From NCBI GenBank assembly GCA_963814955.1, contig CAWFEX010000013.1, positions 186,001-250,000 of the forward strand: 64,000 nt of DNA, written 5' to 3'. Below the pieces are notes generated by a model, which was not told the DNA's origin, did not search any database, and worked only from the letters and a program-made list of their open reading frames with translations. The DNA comes from DATCJA01 sp963814955 (GTDB lineage: Bacteria > Acidobacteriota > Vicinamibacteria > Vicinamibacterales > UBA2999). Positions within the stretch are counted from its first letter, which is position 1. Each line of letters starts with the position of its first letter. Made by a program: the position numbers and the translations under genes. Of the stretch, positions 26,236 through 36,427 are shown piece after piece.

Positions 26236-27128
26236 CGTCATCGGTGACGCTGCACTCGTTGCTTGGCACTCATGCCGGGACCGAGGCGCTGAAGAGCGGC
26301 CGCGTACGCTCACCTCTGGTCGCGTTCGAGTACGCCGACGTGAAGGTCATCAACACTCAGTTCAAAGCGTTGATTCGCGAGGGCAAGTACGACTTCGGCG
26401 AGCTCGCCATCGCGACGTATCTGCAGGGATATGAGTATCGCAAGCCGTATCTGATGCTGCCTGCCACGATTCTCGGACGGAATCAGCATCACACCATCTT
26501 CTACAACGCGGATCGCGGCCCCCTTGCGCCATCCCAGTTGAGCGGCAAACGTGTGGGTGTCCGCGCCTATACACAGACGACCGGGGCGTGGGTGCGCGGT
26601 GTCCTCGCCGAGGACTATGGGGTCGATCTTCAGAGCGTGACATGGCTCACGTTCGAGGATCCCCATCTGGCCGAGTACCGCGGGCCGGCCAACGTCGAAA
26701 GGGCAGCCGGAGGGAAGGAACTGAAACGGATGCTCCTCGACGGTGAGATTGACGCCGCGATCCTGGGCGATGTCGCCGAACAGGGCGCGCTCAAGCACCT
26801 GATTCCGGATCACGAAGAGGAAGGGCGCCGTTGGGCGCACACGCACGGCGGCGTGCCAATCAACCATATCGCGGTCATCCACCGGTCGATCGTCGAATCA
26901 CGGCCGGACGTCGTGCGCGAAGTGTATCGTCTGCTCGCTGAGAGTCGTGCCGCAGCCACGCTGCCGGGCGGCCTGGACGACCCGCTGCGCTTCGGCGTGG
27001 CCGCGACCCGCACGTCTCTCGAACAGATGGTGGCCTATGCGTCCCAACAAGGTCTGATCTCGCGGTGTCCCACCGCCGATGAACTGTTCGCCGACGCCGT
27101 GCGCATTCTGGGGCCGGCAGCGGAGTGA
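26232..27128 (+). CDS. 4,5-dihydroxyphthalate decarboxylase-like / PBP2-fold protein
   Basis: This is a 298-residue protein that starts at TTG 26232 in a TTGA overlap, or at GTG 26244. It lacks a signal peptide and has the periplasmic-binding-protein type 2 fold in its text (SGKRVGVRAYTQTTGAWVRG, LDGEIDAAILGD). This is the family that includes 4,5-dihydroxyphthalate decarboxylase (Pht5). INHIAVIHRSIVESRPDVVREVYRLL is typical of that group. Pht5 yields protocatechuate, which would fit with LigI- and GalB-like neighbours, although no ring-cleaving dioxygenase is in the window. A substrate-binding role is less likely without a signal peptide. Confidence 0.7.
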   Translation: MTSSVTLHSLLGTHAGTEALKSGRVRSPLVAFEYADVKVINTQFKALIREGKYDFGELAIATYLQGYEYRKPYLMLPATILGRNQHHTIFYNADRGPLAPSQLSGKRVGVRAYTQTTGAWVRGVLAEDYGVDLQSVTWLTFEDPHLAEYRGPANVERAAGGKELKRMLLDGEIDAAILGDVAEQGALKHLIPDHEEEGRRWAHTHGGVPINHIAVIHRSIVESRPDVVREVYRLLAESRAAATLPGGLDDPLRFGVAATRTSLEQMVAYASQQGLISRCPTADELFADAVRILGPAAE

Positions 27129-27131
27129 CAT

Positions 27132-28502
27132 GTGAGGATTGCGACTGACTCGCCGCCAGTGAACGCCCGCCGCGCACGTCCGCTGTACAAGGATCTGTCC
27201 CTGCAGATTCTGGTGGCGATGCTGTTGGGGGTCCTCGTTGGATACGTCTGGCCGCAGAGCGCAGACTCATTCAGGCCGCTCGGCGACCTGTTCATCAGGC
27301 TCGTGCGGATGATCGTTGCGCCGATCATCTTCTGCACCGTCGTCCACGGGATTGCAAGCGTGGGCGAGGCGAAACGCGTCGGTCGGGTAGCGGTGAAGGC
27401 GCTCATCTACTTCGAGATCGTGACGACGATTGCGCTGGTGCTCGGGCTCGCGGTGGTGAACCTGTGGGCGCCGGGCGCCGGGATGAATGTCGATGCCACT
27501 ACCCTGGAGGACACCAACGTCGTCGAAGTCGAGCAGGAAGTAAGGCCGGTGGGCTACGGCGAGTTCCTGGTAAGCCTCGTCCCGACGAGTGCCGTCGGCG
27601 CGTTCGCGGAAGGCGAAGTCCTGCCCGTGCTGTTCTTCTCGGTGATGTTCGGCTTCGCGCTGCTGGCTCTCGGTCCGAAAGGCGAACCGATCATTCACGG
27701 CGTCCAGGCCGTGTCGCAGGTCCTTTTCAAGATGATCGCGTTTGCGATGTACGTCGCACCGATCGGCGCGTTCGGCGCCATCGCATTCACGGTTGGACGG
27801 TTCGGACCGGAGTCGCTGCTGGCGCTCGGCAGCCTCGTGCTGATGTTCTACGTGTTGTGCATTCTGTTTGTCCTGCTGGTGTTGTGGCCGATCGCGTGGG
27901 CATTCGGGATCAACATGCCGCGGCTCGTCCGCTACATCGGCGCGGAGCTCATGATCGTCGTTGGCACGAGCTCGAGCGAGTCGGTGTTTCCGCGCTTGCA
28001 TGCGAAGCTCCGGCAACTGGGAGTCGATCCACCGGTCGTGGCCCTGGTCCTGCCGGCTGGATACGCCTTCAACCACGACGGCACGTGCTTGTACTTCTCG
28101 GCGGTCGCGGTGTTCCTGGCGCAGGCCGTCGGGATCGATCTGTCGATAGGCCAGCAGGTGGGACTGCTCGCGATCCTGCTGGTCACGTCCAAGGGCGGCG
28201 CCGGTGTCGCCGGGTCCGCCATCGTCGTTCTTGCATCAACGCTCGCCGCCACGGGAACCATCCCGGTGGCGAGCGTCGGCCTGATCCTGGGCGTGCATCG
28301 TCTCCTGTCGTCGGCCTTCGTCCCCGTGAACGTGCTCGGCAACGCGATCGCGACGCTGGCGATGGCCCGCATGGAACGGGCGATCGATGTGCCGAGATTC
28401 GAATCCGAGCTTCGGCGCCCGGTTGCGGCCGACATGCCCCTGGACGCGGTCGAAGTCGAGCCGCGCCGGCCCGGCGAGAGGCAAACACCGGTCGCATCCT
28501 GA
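27132..28502 (+). CDS. C4-dicarboxylate/glutamate:cation symporter, DctA-like
   Basis: This is a 456-residue membrane protein starting at GTG 27132, 3 nt after the preceding stop. The family signatures of the dicarboxylate/amino acid:cation symporters are clear: IRLVRMIVAPIIFCTVVHGIAS, the re-entrant loop serine-rich VVGTSSSESVFPRL, the YAFNHDGTCLYF motif and the second loop LVTSKGGAGVAGSA. Eight helices plus two hairpins fit the text. The usual substrates are succinate, fumarate, malate or aspartate. As the last gene of this run it may take up or balance the dicarboxylates made by the aromatic route. Confidence 0.88.
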   Translation: MRIATDSPPVNARRARPLYKDLSLQILVAMLLGVLVGYVWPQSADSFRPLGDLFIRLVRMIVAPIIFCTVVHGIASVGEAKRVGRVAVKALIYFEIVTTIALVLGLAVVNLWAPGAGMNVDATTLEDTNVVEVEQEVRPVGYGEFLVSLVPTSAVGAFAEGEVLPVLFFSVMFGFALLALGPKGEPIIHGVQAVSQVLFKMIAFAMYVAPIGAFGAIAFTVGRFGPESLLALGSLVLMFYVLCILFVLLVLWPIAWAFGINMPRLVRYIGAELMIVVGTSSSESVFPRLHAKLRQLGVDPPVVALVLPAGYAFNHDGTCLYFSAVAVFLAQAVGIDLSIGQQVGLLAILLVTSKGGAGVAGSAIVVLASTLAATGTIPVASVGLILGVHRLLSSAFVPVNVLGNAIATLAMARMERAIDVPRFESELRRPVAADMPLDAVEVEPRRPGERQTPVAS

Positions 28503-28530
28503 AAAGGGGTCGTCTTTGATACACCCTGCG

Positions 28531-28560
28531 TTGACATTCCGAAGAAGCGGATGTTAGCGT
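28531..28560 (+). promoter_or_regulatory. Possible sigma70 promoter of the second TonB receptor
   Basis: A perfect TTGACA (28531-28536) is followed after 18 nt by TAGCGT (28555-28560). It is 57 nt upstream of the receptor start. The -10 is weak, so this is a tentative call. Confidence 0.4.
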
Positions 28561-28616
28561 TCCGCAACTCTTGCAGTTCGGAGACGTCCCTGAATATAAA
28601 CCGGAGAATAACAGCT

Positions 28617-31600
28617 ATGACGCGCGTCCGAAGGGCCCTGTGTATTCTCGCGTCGCTCGTTCTTTTTGCCATCGTCTTCGCCCCTGCCGCCGCAACGGCG
28701 CAGATCGCCACGGCCGAACTGAACGGCCGCGTAACCGATAGCAGTGGAGCGGTCCTGCCAGGCGTGACCGTAACTGCAACCCAGACGGCAACCGGGCTCG
28801 CGCGCACGGCTGTCACCGACGAGAACGGCGCGTACCTGCTCTCGAACCTGCCTCCCGGCCCGTACCGGCTCGAGGTGGCGCTACAGGGATTCCGAACATA
28901 TGTGCAGACGGGGATCGTGCTGCAGGTTGGCGCGACGCCAACGATCAACGCCGCTCTCGAGCTCGGCTCGCTCGAGGAAACGGTGACAGTTGAAGCGGCC
29001 GCGCCTCTGGTGGACGTTCGCAGCGCGGGTATCAGCGCGGTCGTGGAGAACGAGCGCATCCTGGAGTTGCCACTCGACGGCCGGAACCCTGCGTCACTGG
29101 TGCTCATGGTTGGCGCGGCCGTCCAAACCGCCGAGGCGACGAATCGGACGGCACCGGGCGGTGTCAGGATTTCGGTTGCCGGCGGGCTGCCGACGGGCGT
29201 GGGCTATACCCTCGACGGCGCAACGCACAACAACCCGCAGGAGAACGTGAACCTGCCGCTCCCGTTTCCCGACGCGCTCCAGGAGTTTCGTGTGGCCACG
29301 AGCGGCTTGTCAGCCCAGAACGGCGTCCACTCGGCCGCGTCGGTGAATGCAGTCACCAAGTCGGGCACGAACGGCTTCCACGGCAACGGCTTCGAGTTTC
29401 TCCGCGATCGTCGTTTCAACGCGACGAGCCCGTTTGCGCGCATCGGCCCCGATGGCGAGCGGGAAGACGATGGTCTCAAGCGGAATCAATTCGGCGGAAC
29501 GCTGGGCGGTCCGATCGTAAGGGACAAGCTGTTCTTTTTTGTCGGCTACCAGGCTACGATTTTGCGGCAGCGGCCCGCATCGAACATTGCGTTTGTGCCG
29601 ACGGCGCAGATGCTGGCCGGTGACTTCACGACGTTTGCCTCAGCGCAGTGCAACGGCGGGCGCGAGGTTCCGCTGCGGGCGCCGTTCGTGAACAACAGGA
29701 TCGACCCGGGGCAGTTCAGTCCGGCGGCGCTCAACCTGGCGCGGCGGCTGCCGGCGACGACGGACCCGTGCGGTCAGATTACCTACGAGGTCGGGTCCGA
29801 CCGCGATGAGAAACAGACACTCGCCAGGGTCGACTACCAGTTGGGAACCAGGCATTCGATCTTCGGCCGGTACTTCGTCCAGCGGTACACCGCGCCGCCG
29901 GGCTACGCCGGGGGCGATGACAACGTGCTGAAAACACGGAACCAGGGCACCGACGCCTGGTCGCACTCGACGACGCTTGGTGCGACGACGGTCTTCAGTT
30001 CCACGACCGTGAACGCCGTGCGCTTCGCGATGAACATCAGCGATCTCGACAATTACCAGACGCCATTCTTCTCGCCGAAGGATCTCGGTGCCAACGTCTA
30101 CAGTTACGACCCAGGCTACATGGTGATGAACGTCACCGGCGGGTTCGAGATATATCCAGGTAATCAGGCGCGCGCCGCCTTCCTCAACGACACGTATCAG
30201 ATTGCCGACGATTTGACGGTGGTCCGAGGCGACCATCAGTTCGGCTTCGGCGGACACGGGCAGTACTGGGTTGGCGACTACGTCTCGACGTCACGCGCCA
30301 ACGGCAACTGGCTCGTCGACGGCCGGGTCACAGGTCTCGGGCTTGCGGACCTGCTCATCGGCCGTATCACGAGCATCGAGCATGGCGCGAAGAACTTCCT
30401 GAACATCGACAACTGGTATCTGGGGTTGTACGCGCAGGACTCGTGGCGCCTGTCGCCGCGGGTCACTCTGAATTTCGGGATGCGCTGGGAGCCGTACTTC
30501 GGGCAGAACGTCCTGAATAACGCCGTTTCAATCTTCAACATGGACAACTTCCAGCGGGGCATTAAGAGCAAAGTGTTCCTCAATGCGCCTGCGGGGCTTC
30601 TTTATCCAGGCGACGAGGGATTCCCGGACGGCCAGACGGGCCTGAACAAGCAGTGGGGGAACCTCTCGCCGCGGGGCGGTTTTGCGTGGGACGTCCGCGG
30701 CGACGGCCGCTTGTCACTGCGTTCTTCGTACGCCATGGGATACGACTTCATGTCCGGCGAGTACCACAACATCAACGCCGGTGCGCCGCCCTTCGGCAAC
30801 CGCTCGATCATCAACGATCCACCCGGACTGATGGACGATCCTTACCGCACGACGGTCGGCGGCGATCCGCATCCGATCGTGACCGGGCCGAACACGCAGT
30901 ACGTTACAGTTCGGGTCGTTCGGGACGATGAATCCCGACATCAACTCGAACCGCATTCAGTCGTGGAACGTCACCGTGGAGCAGCAGCTGGGCACCGAAT
31001 GGGGTGTCAGCGTGGCCTACCTGGGCAGCCATTCGGATCGCCTTTGGGCGCAGGTCGCGCTGAATCCCGGCGTCTACATGGGGCTGGGTCCGTGCACGCT
31101 CAACGGCGTGGCCTACCCGGTGTGCAGCACCAACGCGAACCTGAATCAGCGCCGGGTGCTTTATCAGCAGAATCCGCGTGAGGCCCAGTTCATCGGTCCG
31201 CTCGACCTCAACACTGACATCGGGTGGCAGAACTACCACGGTATAAAGCTGGCCGCCGTGCGTCGCGCGGTGAACGGCATCAGCCTGAACGCGAACTACA
31301 CGCTGTCGCAGTGCCGGGGCACTCCGCAGAATCCCCGCTTCAATCAGACGAGCGGGGGTTATCTGAAACCGGACGATCCGTCCTTCGACGAAGGCTACTG
31401 CGACCAGGACCGGAGACATCTGGCCACGCTGACGATGGGCTACGAGACGCCGGCGTTCGAGAGGACGGTGCTGAGCGCCGTTGCCTCGCACTGGCGATTC
31501 TCAGGGATCCTCAACGCGCGCTCGGGCACCCGTTTGAACGTTGAGAGCGGCCTCGACAGCGCATTCACCGGCATCCGGTATCAACGGCCCAACAAGGTGT

Positions 31601-31940
31601 CGGACAACCTCTACAACCGCACGCTGACGAGCTGGTTCAACCGCGACGCGTTTGCCCAGCCAGCTCCCGGTACGCTCGGTAACCTTGAGCGCAATGCTCT
31701 GGTCGGGCCGCACTACTGGAACATCGACCTCGCCGTGTCGCGGATGCTCAGGGTGGGCGCGACGCAACGGTTGGAGCTTCGCCTCGAGGCGTTCAACCTG
31801 CTGAACCACTTCAACTGGGGGATCCGCAAGCGAATTTCCTCATCCTCAACTCGGGGACGTTCGGTCGCATCACCACTCAGGCCGGCGCGCCGCTGGCCGG
31901 CCCGCGTATCATGCAGTTCGGCGTGAAGTACGATTTCTAG
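28617..31940 (+). CDS. TonB-dependent receptor, Oar-like (two frame breaks)
   Basis: This is an outer-membrane receptor of about 1,107 residues. After a signal peptide (to ATAQIATA) comes a carboxypeptidase-regulatory-like domain (TDSSGAVLPGVTVTATQTAT, about residues 30-120), the plug (LPLDGRNPASLVLMV, YTLDGATHNN) and a long barrel. Frame changes occur near 30910, where FGSFGTMNPDINSNRIQSWN resumes, and at the G-run 31817-31821, where a sixth G restores NWGDPQANFLILNSGTFGR and the classic end MQFGVKYDF at 31938. Both breaks have conserved flanks. The gene is followed by DUF6152 and a GRWEGD-family gene, linking this receptor to that pair. Confidence 0.87.
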
Positions 31941-31957
31941 GTGGTAGGTGGTAGGTG

Positions 31958-31983
31958 GTAGCCGGAGACCTTCAGGTCTCCGG
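31958..31983. repeat. REP-type hairpin, GTAG + CCGGAGACC stem
   Basis: GTAG at 31958 leads into CCGGAGACC, loop TTCA, GGTCTCCGG (31962-31983). It directly follows three copies of GGTGGTA-type sequence starting at the TonB stop (31940-31960). It may act as a terminator-like structure or processing site between the receptor and DUF6152 genes. Confidence 0.65.
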
Positions 31984-32003
31984 ACGTTCTTGGAGGATCT
32001 GTA

Positions 32004-32412
32004 ATGAGATGGACGGTCGGTATCGTTTGCTGTGTGTTCGTGCTCGTCGCGGCGGCGCCGGCGCGCGCGCACCACGCCTTCGCGGCGGAGTTCGACGCCA
32101 AGAACTGCTCCGATGTCACCGGAGTCCTCACCAAAGTGAATTATGAGAACCCGCACGCGTACCTTTTCGTGACCGTCAACGGCGAGGAAGCGACGTTCCA
32201 GCTCTCGTCAACGTCCAACCTGCGACGGGGCGGTGCGACGTATCCTGTTCTGAACGCCAGCGTCGGCAAGGAAGTGCTGGTCAGGGGATGCGCGTCGAAG
32301 AACGGTGAGAAGCACCGATACGCGGCATCCTTCATCAAGCTGGCCGATGGCACGGTGCAGCGCGTGGGACAGGACGTCGAAGGGCATCTTCGGCACGAAG
32401 GTCTGGAGGTAA
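32004..32412 (+). CDS. DUF6152 family secreted protein (copy 3, frame break near its end)
   Basis: This is a protein of about 135 residues with GGAGGA before ATG 32004. The signal peptide ends ARAHHAFAAEF; the core NYENPHAYLFVTV follows. The end reads DVEGIFGTKVWR with stop at 32410-32412 if one G is removed at 32382-32384. Without that change the frame runs on into the next gene and a second complete signal peptide appears mid-protein, which argues against a real fusion. Two Cys residues (one each in NCSDVT and RGCASKN) are specific to this copy. Confidence 0.8.
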
Positions 32413-32414
32413 CG

Positions 32415-33275
32415 ATGAAGGCGTCCTTCTGCATGGCGCTCGCGGCCGCCGTTCTGCTCCCCGCAGCCGTCGCTGCGCAGGAGACGCCGGCCGACCGGGA
32501 CTTCATCGAAGCCCGGGGCAGCGTCAAGCCGGTGCCGCTTCCGCCCGGCGGCGCCACGCCGCGGATGGCGGACGGCAAGCCTGACTTCTCCGGTGTCTGG
32601 TTTCCGGGGCCGACCGGCCGCGCCAACGCGTGGAGTGTCGTGCCCGACGCGCGCATCGTCGAGGATCCGATTCCGTTCCAGCCGTGGGCCAAGGAGAAGT
32701 ACGACTCCATGAGCCGGACGGAAACGGAGCTTTTCGGGAACGCCAACGTGCGCTGCCTTCCTCCCGGCACTCCCGGCATGTTTACGGAAAACCCCTACGC
32801 GATTCAGCTCGTCACGAAGCCAGGGCAGTTCGTGCACCTCATCGAGAACAACAACCGGTTCCGGGTCGTGCGAGTCGGGAATCGTCAGCACAAGCCGCCG
32901 GAGGAGCGTGAACCGCTCTTCAATGGCGACATGATCGGGCGCTGGGAAGGCGACACGCTCGTCATCGACACGATCTCGGTGGACGAGCGCACGTGGATCC
33001 GCGACGGCTGGTTCCACAGCGACGAGCTGCACGTCATCGAGCGGCTGCGGCGTCCGTCGATGAACTACCTGGAGTACCAGTTCACGATCGAGGACCCGAA
33101 GGTGCTGACCAAACCGTGGACGTCGGTCTGGCGGAGGTACACGCTGTCGGTGCTGGATGAGGACCTGACCGAGAATTTCTGCACCAATAACGAGAACGCC
33201 GAGCAGTTCCTCAAATTGATCGAACAGGAACGCCAGGGCCAAAAGCCCCAGGGCGAGAAGCCGGCCGAGCCGTAA
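32415..33275 (+). CDS. Secreted GRWEGD-family protein of unknown function
   Basis: This is a 286-residue exported protein. The ATG at 32415 has GGAGG 5 nt upstream, and its own signal peptide MKASFCMALAAAVLLPAAVAAQ marks the true start. Further parts are RMADGKPDFSGVWFPG, PFQPWAKEKYDSM, VRCLPPGTPGMFTENPYAIQL, MIGRWEGDTLVIDTISVDERTW, GWFHSDELHVIERLRR, IEDPKVLTKPWTS and a C-terminal ENFCTNNENAEQF followed by a Gln/Lys-rich tail. It pairs with the DUF6152 gene 2 nt upstream. Function is unknown. Confidence 0.75.
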   Translation: MKASFCMALAAAVLLPAAVAAQETPADRDFIEARGSVKPVPLPPGGATPRMADGKPDFSGVWFPGPTGRANAWSVVPDARIVEDPIPFQPWAKEKYDSMSRTETELFGNANVRCLPPGTPGMFTENPYAIQLVTKPGQFVHLIENNNRFRVVRVGNRQHKPPEEREPLFNGDMIGRWEGDTLVIDTISVDERTWIRDGWFHSDELHVIERLRRPSMNYLEYQFTIEDPKVLTKPWTSVWRRYTLSVLDEDLTENFCTNNENAEQFLKLIEQERQGQKPQGEKPAEP

Positions 33276-33355
33276 TCTGCGCCGGCCGGATCTTCAAGGG
33301 CTTCGCCGCCACCAACACACTTGAGCCCCGGCTTAGTCTCCAGCGGCAAGCATTG

Positions 33356-35014
33356 ATGCCAGACACGACCGGAAACCGCACGGGCGGACGGATCCTGGTC
33401 GACGCGCTCTGCGTGCACGGCGTCGATCGCCTGTTCTGCGTGCCCGGCGAAAGCTATCTCGACGTGCTGGACGCGCTCCACGACACGCCGCAGATCGCCG
33501 TCGTTGTCGCCAAGCACGAGGGGGCGGCGGCCAACATGGCGGAGGCAGATGGCAAGCTGACGGGACGACCAGGCATCTGTTTCGTGACGCGCGGGCCCGG
33601 CGCGACGCACGGAAGCGTCGGCGTCCACACGGCCTATCAGGATTCGACGCCGATGATCCTGTTCGTCGGCCAGATTCAGCGCAACGCGCGAGGCCGCGAA
33701 GCGTTTCAGGAAGTCGAGTTCCGGCAGATGTTCGCGCCGCTCGCCAAGTGGGTGGCCGAGATCGAGACGGCGGATCGGATTCCCGAGTACGTGCTGCGCG
33801 CTTTCCAGGTGGCGACGTCGGGCCGCCCGGGACCGGTCGTCCTGGCGCTGCCGGAGGACGTGCTGGCGGAGCAGTCGTCGGCCGTCGATACGCGCCCGTT
33901 CCACCCGGTGCAGGCGATGCCCGCCGACGCTCAACTCGCTGCCGTGCGTGACGAACTGGAGCGCGCCAGCCAGCCCGTCCTCATCGCCGGCGGATCGTGC
34001 TGGTCCGACGAAGGGTGCGCCGCGCTCGGCCGGTTCGCGGAAGCGAACGAGCTTCCGGTACTGAGCTCGTTCCGGCGTCAGGACCTGATCGACAACGACC
34101 ATCGATGCTACGCGGGACACCTCAGCCTCGGGATGCCTCCGCATCTGCAGCAGCGGATGAAGGCCGCAGATTTGATCATCGCTCTCGGGACGCGCCTCGG
34201 CGACATCAACACGATGACCTACTCGCTGCTCAGGCCACCGCGCATCGCTGCGCGACTCGTACACGTGTACCCCGAGCCCGCCGAGTTGAATCGTGTCTAC
34301 CAGGCCGATCTCGCCATCGCCGCCTCGCCGTCGGCCACGGCGATTGGTCTCGCGAAACTGGCGCCGCTGAGTGCGCCGCGCTGGAAGGCGTGGACGGCAA
34401 CGGCCCGGCAGGAGTACCAGAAGTTCATCGAGGTTCCAAAAACGGCACCACGCAGCGGCGTCGATCTCGCCGTCGTCATCCGTCATCTGGCGACACACCT
34501 TCCTGCGGACGCGGTCGTCGCCAACGGTGCGGGCAATTTCACCGTCTGGGTGCACCGGTTCTTTACCTACCGGCAACCGCGAACCGAGCTCGCGCCGACG
34601 AGCGGCTCGATGGGATACGGTTTCCCTGCCTCCATTGCTGCCAGTGTGCGGTATCCCGGACGGACAATCGTCTGTGTCGCCGGCGACGGCGATTTCCTGA
34701 TGTATCCCCAGGAGCTCGCGACCGCGGCGCAGTACGGCGCCCGCGTCATCGTGCTCGTCGTCAACAACGGGATGTACGGGACGATCCGCATGCACCAGGA
34801 TCGGCGCTTTCCCGGACGCGTCTCGAGCACGGATCTGGCGGGACCGGATTTCGTTGCGCTCGCCAAATCATTCGGCGCGCACGCCGAGCGCGTCGAAACC
34901 ACGGAAGCCTTTGCATCAGCCTTCGAGCGCGCGTGCGCCGCGGGGCGATCGGCGGTGCTGGAACTGGTGATGGATCGGGATCAGATCACGCCCGACCGCC
35001 GGTTGAGTACGTAG
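33356..35014 (+). CDS. Thiamine-diphosphate-dependent enzyme, acetolactate synthase-like
   Basis: This is a 552-residue protein of the IlvB/benzoylformate decarboxylase superfamily. The catalytic Glu lies in VVAKHEGAAANMAEADGK in the N-terminal PYR domain. The ThDP/Mg motif in the C-terminal domain starts VAGDGDFLMYPQELATAA and ends VNNGMYGT. Family members include acetolactate synthases, oxalyl-CoA or phenylpyruvate-type decarboxylases and glyoxylate carboligases. I see no small regulatory subunit gene nearby, so a biosynthetic acetolactate synthase is less likely than a catabolic decarboxylase or lyase. Its stop codon is part of a REP-type repeat. A convergent MFS gene follows. Confidence 0.85.
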   Translation: MPDTTGNRTGGRILVDALCVHGVDRLFCVPGESYLDVLDALHDTPQIAVVVAKHEGAAANMAEADGKLTGRPGICFVTRGPGATHGSVGVHTAYQDSTPMILFVGQIQRNARGREAFQEVEFRQMFAPLAKWVAEIETADRIPEYVLRAFQVATSGRPGPVVLALPEDVLAEQSSAVDTRPFHPVQAMPADAQLAAVRDELERASQPVLIAGGSCWSDEGCAALGRFAEANELPVLSSFRRQDLIDNDHRCYAGHLSLGMPPHLQQRMKAADLIIALGTRLGDINTMTYSLLRPPRIAARLVHVYPEPAELNRVYQADLAIAASPSATAIGLAKLAPLSAPRWKAWTATARQEYQKFIEVPKTAPRSGVDLAVVIRHLATHLPADAVVANGAGNFTVWVHRFFTYRQPRTELAPTSGSMGYGFPASIAASVRYPGRTIVCVAGDGDFLMYPQELATAAQYGARVIVLVVNNGMYGTIRMHQDRRFPGRVSSTDLAGPDFVALAKSFGAHAERVETTEAFASAFERACAAGRSAVLELVMDRDQITPDRRLST

Positions 35015-35125
35015 TGTCCGGCTTCAGCCGGACCGACGTTTGGGTCCGCCTGAAGGCGGACACTACGTCTGACTTCGTCCGCCTTTAGGCGGACCGTGTG
35101 AGTCCGGCTCAAGCCGGACACTACG
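35011..35125. repeat. Cluster of four REP-type hairpins (two facing pairs)
   Basis: Stem 1 GTCCGGC/GCCGGAC with loop TTCA (35016-35033) is preceded by GTAGT. Stem 2 GTCCGCC/GGCGGAC with loop TGAA (35044-35061) ends in ACTAC and so faces the first. Stem 3 GTCCGCC/GGCGGAC has loop TTTA (35077-35094). Stem 4 GTCCGGC/GCCGGAC with loop TCAA (35102-35119) again ends in ACTAC. This is the layout of bacterial interspersed mosaic elements. Confidence 0.75.
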
Positions 35126-35133
35126 TACTGGTG

Positions 35134-36427
35134 CTACGTACTCGTGCGGGCTGGTGCAGCATAGCCGGGCAGGACCGCACGAGCGTCCGCCGCGACCCCT
35201 GATTCGAGCTCGCGTCCACGCGTTTCGGGCAGCATGGACGTCGCGATCAAGACGAGCATGTACGCGCAGGCCGCACACAGTCCCATGGCGGTTCCGAGAC
35301 CCAGGTTTGCAGCCAGCATGCCGACGAGCGCCGGCACCAGCGAGCCCACCGCCCGGCCCGTGTTGTACGAGAAACCCTGCCCCGTGGCGCGTACGCGCGT
35401 TGGAAACAGTTCCGCAAACGTCGCGCCCATGCCGGCGATGATCCCCGACTGAAAGAAGCCGAGCGGAAACCCCAGGAGAAGCGCGGCGGTGCTACCGAGC
35501 GGTAACAGCGTGTAGGAAGGCACAACGACGGCAGCGGCGCACGCCATGATGACGAACGTCTTGCGGCGCCCGAGCCAGTCACTCAGGTGCGCGCTGATGA
35601 CGTAGCCGAGAAACGAACCAAAAATGTTGAAACCGAGATAGGCGCCGGTGCCGAGCACCGAGAGCTTCCGCACGGTTCGGAGGTACGTCGCGAGCCAGGT
35701 CAGCGTCACATAGTTCCCGCCAAGGCCTCCGGCCGCAAGCATCGACGCCAGAATCGTGCGGCGGCGGAGGCCCGGGCCGAAGATCTCCAGAAACGGAAGC
35801 CGGCGGTTGTCCGACGCCGCCCGCATCTCGCGAAATACCTGCGGCTCTTCCACGTAGCGGCGGATCCAGAGGACGAAGAATGCGGGCAGCAACCCGAGGA
35901 AAAAGAGATACCGCCACGCCATTTCCGGCGGCGCCACGCTGAACACGATCGTGAACAGAAGCACGGCGGCGCCGTAGCCGACCGACCAGCCGCTCTGCAC
36001 GCACCCGACGGCGCGCCCGCGGATCCGTTTGTCGATAACCTCGCTCATCAGAACGGCGCCGGCGGCCCACTCGCCTCCGAAACCCAGGCCCTGCATGCTG
36101 CGAGTGAACAGGAGCTGCTCGAACGACTGCGTGAAGCCTGAGAGAAACGTGAACAGCGCGAACCAGATGATGGTGATGCCGCAGCACGGCGGCGCGCCCG
36201 AACCGATCGGCAAGAATGCCGGCCAGCCAGCCGCCGACGGAGGAGAACAGCAATGCGGACGTGGCGAGCGTACCCGCCTGCGTCTGCGACAGTCCCCACA
36301 CGGCGATCAGCGTCGGCATGACGACCGCATAGAGCTGGACGTCCATCGCGTCCAGCGCCCATCCGGTGAAGCAGGCCCAGAACGTGCGCCGCTCACGCAC
36401 GTTCATGCTGGTAAACCAGTTCGCCAC
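35134..36427 (-). CDS. MFS transporter, metabolite:H+ symporter type (one frame break)
   Basis: This is a 12-helix carrier of about 430 residues. GTG 36427 is chosen over ATG 36406 because AAGGA precedes it. The N-terminal part gives WALDAMDVQLYAVVMPTLI and GGWLAGILADRFGRAAVL. After removing one base at the CC 36179-36180 it continues ITIIWFALFTFLSGF, GLGFGGEWAAGAVLMSEV (a motif of metabolite:proton symporters), then ELFPTRVRATGQGFSYN. The uncorrected sequence gives two overlapping fragments in different frames. The substrate is probably an organic acid. It lies convergent with the ThDP enzyme and may feed it, which is a guess. Confidence 0.82.

Noticed and set aside
32004..33275. A 423-residue DUF6152/secreted-protein fusion
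   Set aside because: A second full signal peptide with its own GGAGG site lies in the middle, and one base less at 32382 gives a proper stop for the first gene.
33065..34795. 576-residue frame on the minus strand opposite the ThDP enzyme
   Set aside because: It is a GC-driven shadow: rich in Arg, His and Gly, no family text, and fully covered by a well-supported gene on the other strand.
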